This document shows positions 48,500 through 62,163 of a DNA stretch of 64,000 bases, one piece after another. The DNA comes from Heterodera schachtii (Eukaryota > Nematoda > Chromadorea > Rhabditida > Heteroderidae). A program made the translations under genes and the position numbers. Location: positions 168,388 to 232,387 of the forward strand of contig SIJG01000123.1 in assembly GCA_023374025.1 (NCBI GenBank). Reading direction: 5' to 3'. The first letter of the stretch is position 1. Every line of letters starts with the position of its first letter. Below the pieces are notes generated by a model. It did no database searches, was not told the origin of the DNA, and saw nothing but the letters and a program-made list of their open reading frames with translations.

Positions 48500-51080
48500 T
48501 TACGCGATTTTTTTAATTTTTCGCTCGCTCTCTCCATCTGACTCCCCCTTTCTCTCCCTCGTTCTCTCCATCTCTCTCTTTTTCTTTCTTTCTTTCTGAC
48601 ACCTCCTCCTCCTCTCTCTCCCTTTCCTTCGCTGCGTTCTTAAAAATCAACCGAAAATGACGCTGACCCGTCGCACTATTTGCATTGCTCTCAGCAGACC
48701 ATTTGACATTACTTCTCCAATAACCAATTGGTCCTTCCCTTCCATTCCCCCGCAGTCCACCTATTTTTCCTTTTTTACAATTCGTTGGCTAAAGATGGTA
48801 ATAAATTAGTTCAGCATTTTGTCCCCCCTTCCTCCACCTTTTGAGAAAATATATATTTTTTTTAATTTTAAAGTCATAAAATATGTTTTAATCTTTTTTG
48901 TGGGTAGTTGAAAATTTCGACCTTTGGAGAAAAAAGCATAATATTTTTTGTACTCAATTACGATTTTTAATTGCTAATAATCGATAAACTGTTATGTACT
49001 TATATTGTGCTAAAAGTGCTGAAATAAACGCAAAACACTGGAAAATGTCAAAAAGTGGTGAAATAAATGCATAAAATTAAAAACCCCGTTTCAATATTAA
49101 AACTTTTTTTCAATTAAATAATAGACAAACGATGAAAATGAATTTAGAAATTGAATTTAAAATTGATTTAGTTAAACCAACTCACATACAAAGCGATAAA
49201 TTGTTAATATTTCTTTATTAACCCGTGAAAAATTTGGAACTTCTACGAAGACATGATGACGAGAAAAATTTTACATTAAAATATTAATATTATAAAAAAC
49301 CTATGTGATTTAAAAAAATACCGACAAGATGTTGTATAAGACTATAACTAAAACCAGTCGAATAATTAATATGTGAAAAAGGAGCACAAATAAAGCTCCA
49401 TTGCTATAAAGTTTTGGTAATAGAGTCAATTGATTACATGAAAAATGTAAACCTAATAAAATCCAAAAGAACTTATTGAATAAAACTACAAAAAATGGAC
49501 CTTTTTATTAAACGCACAATAATCAAATTAAAAGGCTTATACTGAAAGCTAAAAGAGCATAAAAACGATATTTTCTTTGGAAAAGTTTACGTTCCGGAAA
49601 ACAAGAGTAGTTATATCTTTATAAATGAAAATTAAAGCATACATGAAAATAAACAAAAAATAAAAATAAAAACTTATGCATTCGAAATAAAATATATAAA
49701 GTCAGATAAAATTTTTGTATAGAATAACAGAAAGGAAAAGTACTTTTAAAGTATAATAAATAAATTAATATTCTTTAGTTTAAATTATTTATTTAACATT
49801 TAAAAATATATATAATTTTATGCTGAAATAAAGTAATAAAATCAAATTTAATTCCAAAATTGTATTATGCTTAATTTCATGAAAATTATTCTTTTTAAAA
49901 AATATTAAAATTTTAAATTTTGATAAAATCAACTAAATTTATAAGCATGAACACTCAAAATTGACTTTTGTTGTATCTAGATCTTTCTATGAATGAGAGG
50001 GTCAACATTAAATAAAAAGAGAAAATATTTTTTATTTAAAAAAATGAAAACTTAAATATGTAGAAAAATTTATTTTAAGCTTTTGTTAATTAATAAAAAA
50101 TAAATAAATGAAAATGTTAAATAAATACTTATATTTAAAAAAAATTAAAATTTAACTAAATGCGAAAAACATCTAGCGATAAAAGTATGCTTCTTACAGA
50201 CGATTAAAAATCGTTTTATGTCATGAGTATAAAACAGTTTATTAAATTAAAGAATAAGAATTCAATTCAAATAACAGGCACAATATTCCAAAGATAAAAA
50301 TATTAACACGGTAATAAAAAATATATTATTTTATAAAATGCAATGAATTAATTCTTACAAAATAAAGATCTGAACGGATGTGAAATAATACATAGGAAGC
50401 GTATGAACATTTATAAATAAATTGATTTTTTATAAAACAACTGCAAATTCAAAAATAAATAAGAAAAATAGGAGTAAAAATAATATTTATTAAATAAATA
50501 AAATCAAAAAATAATGATGTAATTTAAAATTTAAAATACAGAAAAAAATAATTTAAATTAAGCAACAAAAAACATAAATTATTTAATATTTTTGGTATTA
50601 AAAATTTTAAAAAATTTCAGAATTTCTAAAAAACAGCTTGTGATAAAAGTTATGGCTATTAATTGCAGTAGCAGAACAATTCAAATTGGGTCAAAAATTA
50701 CTTGAAAAAATAAAAATAACAAAAATACCGCCTGCCAAAAATGTCTATCACAACTTTGCAGTTTACAAGAGAATCATCCGTTTTAGAATTTAATTTACCC
50801 AAATTAAAGAAAATTTCTATTAATTATAAGTAATGAAAACTAATAGAAAAAAAAACTTTGCATAATTATTTATAAATATACAACATATATATTCATAATG
50901 AAATGCTCAAGTTAAAATTAACAAGAATTTTATGACCTATAAAAAAATTATAAAAACTTAAAAGACATTTAAAAGGCATTTAAAAATCAAATGTTTATTT
51001 AACATTAATATTAAAATACACGTTAATAATTTTTTAAAAATATTACATATTTATTATTATTATAAAGCCAAACAATTAAT
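48500..51080 (+). repeat. Segmental duplication, copy 1 (3' part)
   Basis: Aligns collinearly, with many indels, to about 58832-62165. A CT-rich stretch leads in, followed by blocks shared at GATTTTTAATTGCTAA (48963 and 59280) and ATGAAATGCTCAAGTTAAA (about 50897 and 61933). No gene is supported. Confidence 0.75.
48670..48715. other. 46-bp core conserved between paralogous segments (copy 1)
   Basis: Identical over 46 bp to 58987-59032, while the surrounding paralogous DNA is clearly diverged. It contains ATTTGCAT, an octamer (POU-type) site, inside CTATTTGCATTGCTC. A short frame crosses it in both copies (MT.T.RTICIALSRPFDITS). Function unknown. Confidence 0.5.
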
Positions 51081-54000
51081 ACTTAAATTTTGAAGAAAAT
51101 AAAAAACTAACAAATAAACTTTTTTACACAATTTACAAATTGGATTTAAATAGTTGGTCGGAGTTAACGACAAAAACAGTTAATTCAACATGCGATAAAA
51201 TTATTCCAACCAACATTAATTTATAAAATTAAAAAATTAATAAATATAAATTTAGAATCTTTTACATATTCTAAATTATTTAATAAATGATTGATGGTTG
51301 AAACAATAGTAATAAGGAGAATCTTGGACAATTGAAGAACCATAATTCTTTTTTGAAAATGGATAATTACAGTTGAATAATCGATTATTGTATTAAAGAA
51401 AATAAAAATAACAAAAATTTTCATACAATACAAAACCATTATAGTAAAAATAAATTATTTCAAATTACAAATTTTGTTAATATTTAGTAGTAAACCTAAC
51501 TGTGTTAAAAATTATGATAAAAATTTATTTATTTTAATTTTATAAAACCAATTAGCTTTAAAGTTTTCTGTTTATACAACAAATTTTTTGTTCGAATACA
51601 ATAAAAATATTCAATTAAGACAGCGAGTCCATAATAATATAAAGAAAAATTCATCAATTTTTATAAAATATCACAACATTGCAATAATATTTCAAATCGA
51701 TAATTCACGGCAAAGGCCAAAACAGGAATTATTTTAAATTTACGGATGGAAAATAAATAAAATTTGTATTAAAGTAAACAAATATAATATTTTGTTTTAA
51801 AATTTGATTTTGTTAAAGTTTGGCAGAAGCCAAGCTACAAAATGATAAATTAAAACAAATAAATGTATAAATTAATTATTATCAAAGCAATAATTTTTTA
51901 TCGATTTGAATCGAACGTATTTTTACGATATTAATTTGAATTCCGAAAATATTAAATCAGAATAATATACGATATAATTCAAAAATAAGTAATTTTTATT
52001 AATGAATCAATATCCAGATTAAGAAAATTTCATTCCTTTTTTTTAATAATAAACTATTAACTCAGGTAATTGAGCAAACGATGTTTATTATTTTCATAAA
52101 TTGCAAAACATCCAAAAAAGATAATATACAAATCATTTAAAAAAAATTTAGAAAGGAATAAAACACCCTCTAAATATTGTTATTAGAAAAAGAGCCATAC
52201 AATGATTATTAATATAAAAAGATAAAAAAGAAAATAACATCGAATTGCAATGTAAATATTAAATCAAATTTTTTTTACTAAAATAATTTAACAACTTTAC
52301 CATAAAAATTTAGATTTTTAAAAAAGCTTAAATATTAAATTAGCAAGTAAAAACTGGATTTAGTATATTAATCGGTTGCACATAAAGAAAGAAAAGTTTG
52401 AAAGTAAATAACATTTAAAACTTAATAATACAAACCTTGCGATAAATTATTTTTTTATAATATTTTTGAAAACAAATCTTTTAATTATAATTTATATAGA
52501 AATAAATAATATTAAAGATAGAAAGAGATGGTATTTAATGCTAATCGAATATAACGGATAGGTTTAAAGAATTGGAGGCCTAGCAATAAAGCTTCGTAAC
52601 GAGTGTAATATATATTTTATGAAAATAAATCAAAAAGAAAGGCTTAAAACTTTAAGTTAATTATGACACCATTATGATTTATATAAAAAATTCAAAATTA
52701 TTTTTGATTTTAAATTAATATCTTTTCTATTAAAATCAAATAAAAAATAAAGGAATTTATTAACCAATCTAAATATAAAATAAGAAAAATAGATTTTTAT
52801 TTTATATATATATATTTATCATGGTATCGTGGAAAATAATTAGACCCAGCAAAATAATTGGTGTAAACAACTCAGGAATTACAAAAAAACAAATACAGAC
52901 CAAAGAAAACTACCTGCAATTTTTGCATTAAAATATGTAACAACTGAAGTTAAAGAAAAAAATAATAAATTTTTCACATTAATTTTTACTTTTTTTAAGT
53001 GCAAACAAAAGCGAAATTTAAAAATTATAATAATTCATTTTATAAAAATAGTAAAAAATGAATACGAAAACCGAGCACCAGAAGATGAATATGAGATGTA
53101 AGTCTTCAAGAGCACCGGACCACCAATTTAAAAGATTTAAAATTCATATTAAATTACTAACTAATTATCGGACACAAATTTTTTATAGAAGGTATAATTT
53201 TAAAAATTTGCCAAAATATATAATTTATATATTTTATTTTTCAATCAGAAAGATGAATCGAATAAATAGTAAAAAATAAATTCAGGTAATGGATTATTTA
53301 AAAAATTAATTAATTAAATATTTCAAATTCTAATTCAAATTAACCATAAAAATAAATAATGAAATCATGAATGAAATAAACTTATAAAATTCTAGATTAA
53401 AAAAAATAATTAACTCTATGTTCATTTAAATTATAGACAATTAATTTATCGTTAACATATTCTTGAGCGAAATGCTCAAAGAAAACTTTACCAGCAGATG
53501 ATCTTTGATCTGCACAACAATCGCGTATTAATAGTTGAGAACATGTCAAGTAATTTGAGAAAACCTCAAAAAGTTCAAACTTAAATCAATGTTACATAAT
53601 AACAAGAAAAAATAAAATAATTAAAATAAAATAAACAGAAATCAAAGGTTTAATAAATAAAAAAAGAGGAAAAAACTTATAACAATATAATAATAAAAAT
53701 AATCATATGCTAGAAATGAAGTATTAAATTGAAATTTATATTATAAAATATTGAATTCTTGTTAATAAATTATAACATACCTCATTAATTAAATATTAAT
53801 AACTTAATTAACGTTGTTAATGCATCGGCCAAACTAAACTCGATTTTCTCATATGAAGAAACAAAATTAAACTACTATAATTTGTGAGTACAAAATGCCA
53901 AACACATTGCACGAACTCACAAATATTTCATGCGAATGCACGAGAACGGCCGATACCTAAGGCATTAATGAAAGCTGATTAAATGTAAAATAAACAATTA

Positions 54001-55879
54001 TTTGGATAATTTAAATAAATAAAAAGTGATTTATTCTTCGGTCAAAAACAGAAAAATATAGTCGAAAAAAGTTAATAAATAGTGCACTTATTGAATATAA
54101 ATAAGCAAATGGCCTAAATAAAGAAATATAAAAATTTAAATTTAACAATAATTTGAATGTGATATTAAAATAATTTTTATATAAATGATAATGCATAAAA
54201 AAAATTCCTTCTTTTTTTTCGCAGTAAAATGTATTAATAGGATTTTTAATATAACAGTTAAAAATATAATCACTCTAAAATTAACACTACCTTTAATTAA
54301 CATCAATGAAAATAATTTAACCGTAAAAATATTTTTCAATGTAAGTTGTTCAAAAGTTTGTAGATAACAAGACAAACTTTGCATAAAAATATCAATTTAT
54401 TGAAAAATATAATTAAAAGCGCATCAATTGGGAGTGGTTAAATTGAAATACCTACAATTTTTAAACTTTAAGAAGCATTTATAACAAACAACGTTTCAGT
54501 TATATCGAAATTGGGAGCTCGCTCTGTTAGATACTTTAAAATGCAATTAAAATTTAATAAACATATTAAATTTAATATAAAAATTAAAAAACATGCACTT
54601 CAATTTTTTTAAAATCTGAGACAAGACGAAATTGGCAACTCACCATTGAAAAAGTATATTAATCACAATATTAATTTTAAATTTTAAATTGATGAAAAGG
54701 GTAAAAAATTAATTTTTTTTTATAACTGAGTATAAAATAAATACATTAAAACTGATTAAATTCAAATATGTTTGTATAAAAAATGGCTTCTTTTCAAATA
54801 TATGAGTCAAAAAAATGTTGGATTATGTGTTGCGTAGAGGAAACGATATTGGCTCGCATATTTAAAATTTTGAGCACAAATCAAGATAATTTATTTAATA
54901 TTTATATTTTTAAACACTAATTACTGAATAAATTATATTAAACTAAAATTAGAAAACTCGAAAAATATTTAAAAATAACCAATATCCTAATTAATATAAA
55001 ATTTAAAAAAACATCCAACTGACTATTTAAAAAATAATTACGAAGAAAATGTTACAAAAAAATTAATTTAAAGTCCCTAGAGGTTTTAATGACACTTTTT
55101 GTCTCCAATACTCTCAATATTAAAAAATAAATAAGAAAAAACAGTTAGAATTATAAAAAAATGAATAATTTTTTGAAATTTCAACAATCTAAAGAAGAGA
55201 AAATAGAAATCTAAAAATTCTATGAAATTATAAAATGAAATGATAAAATCTAATACATTAAAGCAGTCTTCATAATCGAGTGTTGTTGGCAATCAATTTA
55301 AATTAATAAAATCATTTATAGAAACAAGGTGACAATTATCCCAAATGGGAAAAACCTTGGGCGCACAGTCATTTGTTCCCTTTGAACTTACCAATGAAAA
55401 AATAATAATTTTCATTAAAACATGCTATGAAATTTATCTATATAAACAAGGAAACAAATTGAACACAAAACTTATGCTTTGAATATTAAAATAATTTTTA
55501 TAATAATTAATTTACCTAATTGAGAGTAAAAAATAATTATTGATAAGTAAAAATATATGTACAAATGATTTGTTAAAAAAGAATTTATTAAATTAAACAG
55601 TTTTTTATAAAATAACTTCAACTGAAAAGAAATAATTACGACAATTGGATTAATATAATATTCAAAAATTATTTCTTTTAATTATTATGAAAAAATATAG
55701 AAATAATTTATTGTAAAGCTAATAATTTAAAACAGAAGCAATTGGAACTCTTGATACAGAAATGCGCTTCAATATCATGAAGTTTTAATATTAAAGTTGT
55801 TTTTTATGGGTGTTCGAAAAGGTAAAACCCATCAAACAATGAATGATCACACTTCGATTATTTATTTTTCAAAAAAATA
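51081..55879. other. AT-rich DNA, no gene seen
   Basis: Stop-rich. At 53822-53953 a slightly GC-richer part has CGGCC and GGCCG at its edges and GTGAG/CTCAC inside, a weak inverted arrangement. Nothing else can be supported. Confidence 0.45.
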
Positions 55880-56100
55880 GAGTCTTGAAATGAAGGCCAA
55901 ACTTTAATGTGAAAATTTATGTAATCTAAAAACTCACAAATAAATTTTATATCTAAACTATTCCAGAGGGTGAATGCATGTTTCTTACAAAACAATTAAT
56001 ATAAAAACAAGAAATTAAGAAACAAATATTAATCTTAAGTAAATTGCTTTAAACAAATAAAATTTATTTAACCATAACTTATTTTATACTATCGTGCATA
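55880..56100 (+). repeat. Segmental duplication, copy 2 (5' part)
   Basis: Matches about 42300-42660 and the flank after 43205. It contains the empty site (CCATAACTT, 56072-56080) of the hAT insertion in copy 1. Confidence 0.7.
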
Positions 56101-56745
56101 ATAAATAGTAGTGATGTTCGAGACCGAAAATTTCCCGAGACTCGAGACCGAGACTTGACCCCGAGACCGAGACTCGACCCCGAGACCGAGACCATAAACT
56201 CCGAGACCGAGACCCAAAAAACCCGAGACTCGAGACTTTTTTCAAAAAATTTTCCTATTCGCTTAAAAATCGTTTAAAAATTTTTTCGACTCTATTCTTG
56301 ACTAATTTTTCGTTTTTTTTTATTATTTTGATTCAATTTGGTACAATATTTATCATTTCAAAAACGCACAAAACAAAAAATTAGTTAGTTTTTTTCGCGG
56401 TTTTTGAGTCAATTTTAAAAAATAAAGGCTATTTTGGAGCTCCGGCGGTGCCGATAGGCGCCGACGGGAAATTTTTTTTTAATTTGAGTGCAATTTGTTA
56501 ACAGATTTACACCAAAAAATGACCAAATGTTTTTACTTTGAGCTATTTTTTTAAATAAAATTGAGGATTTTAGGGGTCCGGCGGTGCCGATAGGCGCCGC
56601 CGGGGAAAATTTTGGAATTTTCAGTGCACTTTGTGAACAGATTTAGTCCAAAAATGACGATATTTTATGATTTTAATTGTTATAATTGTGATTAAATTTC
56701 CTGGAAAAGGGAATAATTCTGAAAAATTAGAAGAAAAAATTACTA

Positions 56746-57629
56746 CTTAGGGTGTAACATAAGTTTCCGCACAACTTTTTTAAAAGAATTTTTTTATGAA
56801 TATAAATTTAAAAAACCATAATCATGATCCTAAATATCTGACATTATTATTGAGAATGAGTTTGCTATTTATCAGGCAAGAGATAAATCCCATTAGAAAA
56901 GTATTTAAGGAGTTAGAGTTGATAATGTAAAAATGCTCATTTTCGAGGTATGTATTTTTGATGGCTGATTTAAAGAAAATGAAAAGAGATACAGAGACAG
57001 AGAAAACGTGAGTAAATAGAGCAAAGTTAGTACTATAAAAAATTATATGAAAAAAATTTTATGACTTCAAAAATGAATTATTGGAAGGCAGAGTCTAAAA
57101 ATGGTCTCCAAAAACGGCATTTTTAAAGACCATCAAATAACAAAATGTTTTAAAAGTGGTTTTGGAAATTCCGAATTTAATTAAACTAAGTAAATTGACC
57201 ACGCTGAGTCCGAATATGGCCTTAGATTTGGTCTCTGGGTTCTCAACAAACCTGTACAGCTCCAACTTCATGCATGGAGTTGGAGCAGTACAAGCTCAGG
57301 GTTAAAAGATAGGTCAAATTAAAGGCCATATTCGGATTCTGCTGGTCTAATTTGTACAGAAAACCTTCTTTTTTGTTATATCAGGTTACTTTTTTGACCA
57401 TAAAAAATTCGAGAAATATTAGTGGCCCATTTTGAATTTTTGCATGGTCGGGAAAAAATACTAAAAAAATTGATCAAGCAAATAAAAAATGAAACAATGG
57501 CATGGAATGAAAGAAGACATTATGACGAACAAAATAAAAAAAGAATTATTAAAATAACTGCAGAACGGAGTTATGAATTTTTGAATTTGTCAAAAAAAAT
57601 TTGTGCGGAAACTTATGTTACACCCTAAG
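56746..57629. mobile_element. Nested Tc1/mariner-like element
   Basis: 884 bp with perfect inverted ends of nearly 30 bp, beginning CTTAGGGTGTAACATAAG at each end, and a TA dinucleotide on both sides (56744-56745 and 57630-57631). TA duplication and this type of end are typical of Tc1/mariner. No DDE transposase is visible. The frame 57422-57628 runs into the right end and is probably a remnant. Inside, about 57205-57345 forms a further hairpin (CCGAATATGGCCT paired with its complement, tip at GCATGCAT-like sequence). Confidence 0.8.
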
Positions 57630-57718
57630 TACTTGGAGGGGCACTGATCCAACGCTAAAATGAAGAAAATAACCAAGAACACAACCCACTGAACCATATA
57701 CATTAGTAAGAGTATTCT

Positions 57719-57937
57719 ATGCACCCGGATCCATACAAACTAATTAGCGCACTGTTGACGGAAAATGTTAGAGTTGATCATATATGTGTTCGGCTTGAAA
57801 ATGGTCAGAATGTGCCTCTATATTCACGCCCTGAGTATCAAGAGCAAATCCAACGCTTGCTTAATATTATTGCGGATTATAATCAAAGTGATGCTATGGA
57901 TTTTTTGAAAAAATCTTCACATTTTGTCCATTTTTAG
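57719..57937 (+). pseudogene. Fragment resembling the C-terminus of a MULE-type transposase
   Basis: A 72-codon frame with normal codon use inside the hAT element. The pattern HPDPYKLISALL...E, then R/Y-rich, then YSRPEYQEQIQRLL.II..Y resembles the tail after the catalytic domain of MULE transposases found with FLYWCH zinc fingers in animals. The rest of such a protein is missing. It is probably a captured fragment. The family call rests on pattern memory only. Confidence 0.4.
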
Positions 57938-58110
57938 TTTTTTTTTTATTTAATGTTTTGGCTATTTTAACTAATTTTAAATTTTTTTTTCTTAAAATCA
58001 ATTACTGTCAATTTGATATTGTAATAATTTTTTGATTTTAAATATTGTTAGTTAATCAATTAATCTGAGACTGAACCTTTTTGCTTAAATTTAATCATTG
58101 GTGTAAATTT

Positions 58111-58252
58111 GGTGACGTTTTGGGTTGGTGACATTTTGGAATTGGTGCCGTTTTGGGTTGGTGACCTTTTGGAGTGGTGCAGTTTTGGGTTGGTGTCATT
58201 TTGGGTGGTGCCGTTTTGGGTGGTGACGTTATGGAAGTTGACGTTTTGGGTT
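58111..58252 (+). repeat. Minisatellite of about 16 bp, nine units
   Basis: Nine head-to-tail units like GGTGACGTTTTGGGTT, 15-17 bp each, with point changes. It lies within the hAT element, between the transposase-like fragment and the right subterminal repeats. Confidence 0.85.
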
Positions 58253-58986
58253 GATACCTCATTAGGGGTGTAAAAAAGTCTCGGTCTCGAGTCTCGAAAG
58301 TCTCAAAGACCGAGACCGAGACTGAAAACCCGAGACCGAGACTCGAGACTCGAGACCAAGACCAAAAAAAACCGAACTTTTCTCGAGTCGAGACTCGAGA
58401 CCGAGACTCTCGAACATCACTAATAAATAGGTGTAATCAATTTCAAAAAATTAATTTAAAAAGAGAAAAATAAATCGCAGAAACATAATAAAATTAACAA
58501 GATACGGAGACAAAATTTAAAAGAAAATGGAATCTGTCAAAAATAAAGGTTTTATAATTGAGTGAAAAAATAAAAAATAAACTCTATCAGAAAAAATGAG
58601 TAAAACTTCTGCCCTTAAAAATATTATTTTAAAAAACATTAAAATAATTGTATTGTTAAAAAAAGGATATAAAAGATCAATTTGTAATACCAAAAACATT
58701 ATTTTAAAATTGATTATTTATTTTTATGACATTTTTTGCAAGATTTTTTGCTTTTCTAAAAAAATTATTTAAAAAATCATGGTAAATTTTTTAATTATTT
58801 TTTGATATATTTTGTACGTTTTTAGTATATATTTTGCGGTTTTTTACATGAGATTTTTCTCTCACTCTCTCCCTCTGACCCCCCCCCCCCCTTCTCTCTT
58901 TTTCTTTCTTTCTTTCCTTTCTGACTCCTTCTCTCTTTCTCTCTCCTTCGATGGTCTTAAAAATGAACACAAAATGACGCCGACCT

Positions 58987-59032
58987 GTCGCACTATTTGC
59001 ATTGCTCTCAGCAGACCATTTGACATTACTTC
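58987..59032. other. 46-bp core conserved between paralogous segments (copy 2)
   Basis: Identical to 48670-48715, including the ATTTGCAT octamer. Confidence 0.5.
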
Positions 59033-59564
59033 ATTCAAAATCCTCCAAATAGTCCTTCTCCCTCCATTTACCAGTTCACCTAATTTTCTTTTTTACCATT
59101 CGGTGGCTAAAAGAATTGTAATAAATATGTTCAGCAGTTTGTCTTTTCCCCTTTTCCTCCACTTTTTTGAAAATTTATTATTTTTTATTTTAAATTCATA
59201 AACATGTTTTAACCATTTTCGTGGGTTAGCTGAAAATTTCATTGAAGAAAAAAGCATAATATTTTTTGTGCACAATTACGATTTTTAATTGCTAAAAATC
59301 GATAAACAGATTCCTATATTATGCTAAAAATGATGAAATAAACGCAAAAAAAAGATGTCAAAAGGTGGTGAAATAATTGCCTAAAATTAAAAAATTCCGT
59401 TTCAATATTAAAAAAAATTTCAATTAAATAATAGACAAAAGGTGAAAATAAAATTAAAAATTTAATTAAAAACTGATTTAATTAGACCAACTCATATACA
59501 AAGCGATAAATTGTTAATTTTTCTTTATTAATCTGTGAAAATTTGAAACTTCAACGAAAAAAAG

Positions 59565-59727
59565 AGAAAATAATTTAAACGAACTCATAAAATTACTGCA
59601 TATAAAACTAGAAATTCCAAAAGCGGGAGTGAAGATTACATAGCGCCATCACCAAATGTATATGCCAAGATTAAAAGGAAAACAGAAAATAATTTAAACG
59701 AACTCATAAAATTACTGCATATAAAAC
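59565..59727 (+). repeat. Pair of perfect 44-bp direct repeats
   Basis: 59565-59608 and 59684-59727 are identical at an offset of 119 bp. The spacer includes a GC-richer patch (AAGCGGGAGTGAAG) also seen in similar form near 24018. Confidence 0.85.
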
Positions 59728-62163
59728 AATAGAAATGAACGCATATCGACCTTTGTGTTAAAAATGCAACATTTCTATTAAATAAACATATATCAGTGAA
59801 ATAACTATAAAATATAATTTATTTCAATAAAAATTAATAATTTAATAGCAACTGGAATGAAACATAGATTCATATTTTTTTAACATTAAGATAAAGAAGT
59901 TAATAATAGATCTACATTGGTATTTATAATAAAATACACAAATTAAATATTCAAAAAATTAAATAAAAGCGTAAAAATAAAAAGATTTTTATAAATAAAT
60001 AATAAAAACTAATTAAAATATAAGAATTAAAATAAAGGAAAATGTATGCAAAATGGAGATTAGATGGCGACATCACCGAATATACTAGAAAATATTTTAA
60101 AAATTTAATTTGGAATTACGTTAAGAAATAAAAAATTAAAATCCAAAGTTTAATGTATTTTTTGGTTTGTTGACATCCTTGAAAATTATTATGAAGGCTA
60201 TAATTAAAAAAACTAAACAGACATTTTAAAATGGAATACATAATTATAAAAAAAGCAAAGCAATTCGTCAATCTTTACATGTAACACTTATCTCCGCACA
60301 TGTTTGATTTGATGCTAATCACGCATTGCATATCCAAAAATTAATAAGAATGTTACGTGTAAAATCTAAAATGTATAACACATTTATTTAAATAAATTAA
60401 AAGCAAAAAATAATACTGCAATTTAAAATTTAAAATACAGAAAACCTAATTTAAATTATGCAAAAAACATAAATAAAATTTGATAACACCTTTGGTATGT
60501 AACTTCAATGATTCAAAAGTAAAAAACAGTTAAAGTCATTAATTTACCCACAAAGGAAGATGATTAAAATAACCATGAATTACATTGTTTAGCTATAAAA
60601 AGTTAATCTAATTTATTTATAAGAAACAAATTTAAATATAATTAAATAGATAAATAGATAAAAAGATTTCTAAAAATGGAAAATATCTAATTAACATTTT
60701 ATAATAAAACTCAAATATTGAACTATCTAATTATATCAAAATATTTAAATTATAATATCTATGCTTTCTGCAAAAAATATTTTAAACTTAAACATCGAAA
60801 GTTGGGTTAAAAAAACGCTAATATGGCCATAAAATGTCTAAAAGCCCGAGATATTGAAATAAATCATTTTTTGTTTTATCTTTTAAGACAGAATTAAATA
60901 TTATCATGAAATGTGCCTGTTAAAGGACTGAATAACTAAATAATAAAATATATTAATATTATTTTGTATATTCAATAATCTTTATAAATATGAATTCTAT
61001 ATAATCCAACAAAAATATATGTTTCGTTAATGAAAAAGTCGAAAATAAAATATATTTATTGGAAATAAATGAATAAATTTTCCTTATTATACATTAAACT
61101 TAACGAATTATACAAAATTCAATACATTAAATTTTGTAGTATGACTTGATGAAAATAGCGAAGAGATCCGTCCATTCAATAAAATATAATAATTATTAAT
61201 TAATATTCGTTTGCCAAAGGGTATGATTTTCATACATCCTGTCTTTTAATGATTCGCCAGGTTAGGATAATTCAAGATTTTTTAGAATGCAAAAAACAAA
61301 AAATAAAATAACTAATAAACTTATGCAAGATAAAAAATAATATGTTGAAACAAAATGTCCAACTTAAATATTACTAATTGAATAAATTTTATTTAAATAA
61401 TGTAAAATCACTTTGTAATAGACGAGTAATACAAACAGTAAATAATGAATTTCTACGTTTAATAAATACAAAAATATAAACTAATATATTCTTCTATCTG
61501 ACGAATATCATAAAATAAATATTCATAATTTATTGAACATTTTGTAAAAATCGTTTGGTATAACAATGTGCCATATGTTTTTATCGTAACCAAATAAACA
61601 AAATGAAAATAAATTACATTAAAAACAAATAAAGTAAAAAAAAAATAAATGAATGACATTGAGATAATACTTAATTAGAAATTTAATTTATCATTAATAT
61701 TTGACCAAATTTAAATAAATTTACTTAAAAAGTTTAAGAAAAAATGGATTCTTTCAAATAATATACTCCAAAAAGTTATTTTTGGTTTTAAGTTAGCACT
61801 TCAGGGCTTAAAACTCACACAATATCATTTAACAATTAAAGCACAATATTTGTTGATAAAAATGAAATTTGACATGCTTAATATGCAAAAAATCTGAACA
61901 GTACAAAAAATATACAACAAACATAAATCACAATGAAATGCTCAAGTTAAAATTAACAGGATTATGCTTTATTAAAAAATTTTAAAAGCTTAAAAGACCA
62001 AATTTTTTATAAATTATTTCAAATAAAAATCAAGCAAAATGAAATACAAATTAAAATAACGAATTTAAAAATCAAAATGTTTATTTAAGATTAATATTAA
62101 AATACATGTTAATTCTTTTTTTAAATATTACATATTTACTAAATTATTTTTTCAAGGCCAAAC

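Larger units (their letters stand above)
56101..58430. mobile_element. hAT element with GAGACCGAGACT subterminal repeats
   Basis: The element is 56109-58422 (2,314 bp), flanked by the direct 8-bp duplication ATAAATAG (56101-56108 and 58423-58430). Both ends read TAGTGATGTTCGAGA inward. Dense CGAGACCGAGACT-type repeats fill 56120-56235 and 58278-58415. The interior has two GC hairpin repeats (56442-56463 and 56578-56603), a nested Tc1/mariner-like element, a transposase-like fragment (57719-57937) and a GGTGACGTTTTGGG minisatellite. No hAT transposase was seen, so it is non-autonomous. Without the nested element it is about 1.43 kb. Confidence 0.87.

Noticed and set aside
58812..59201. 129-codon forward frame
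   Set aside because: Crosses CT-rich low-complexity DNA; the paralogous copy does not preserve the frame over the same length.
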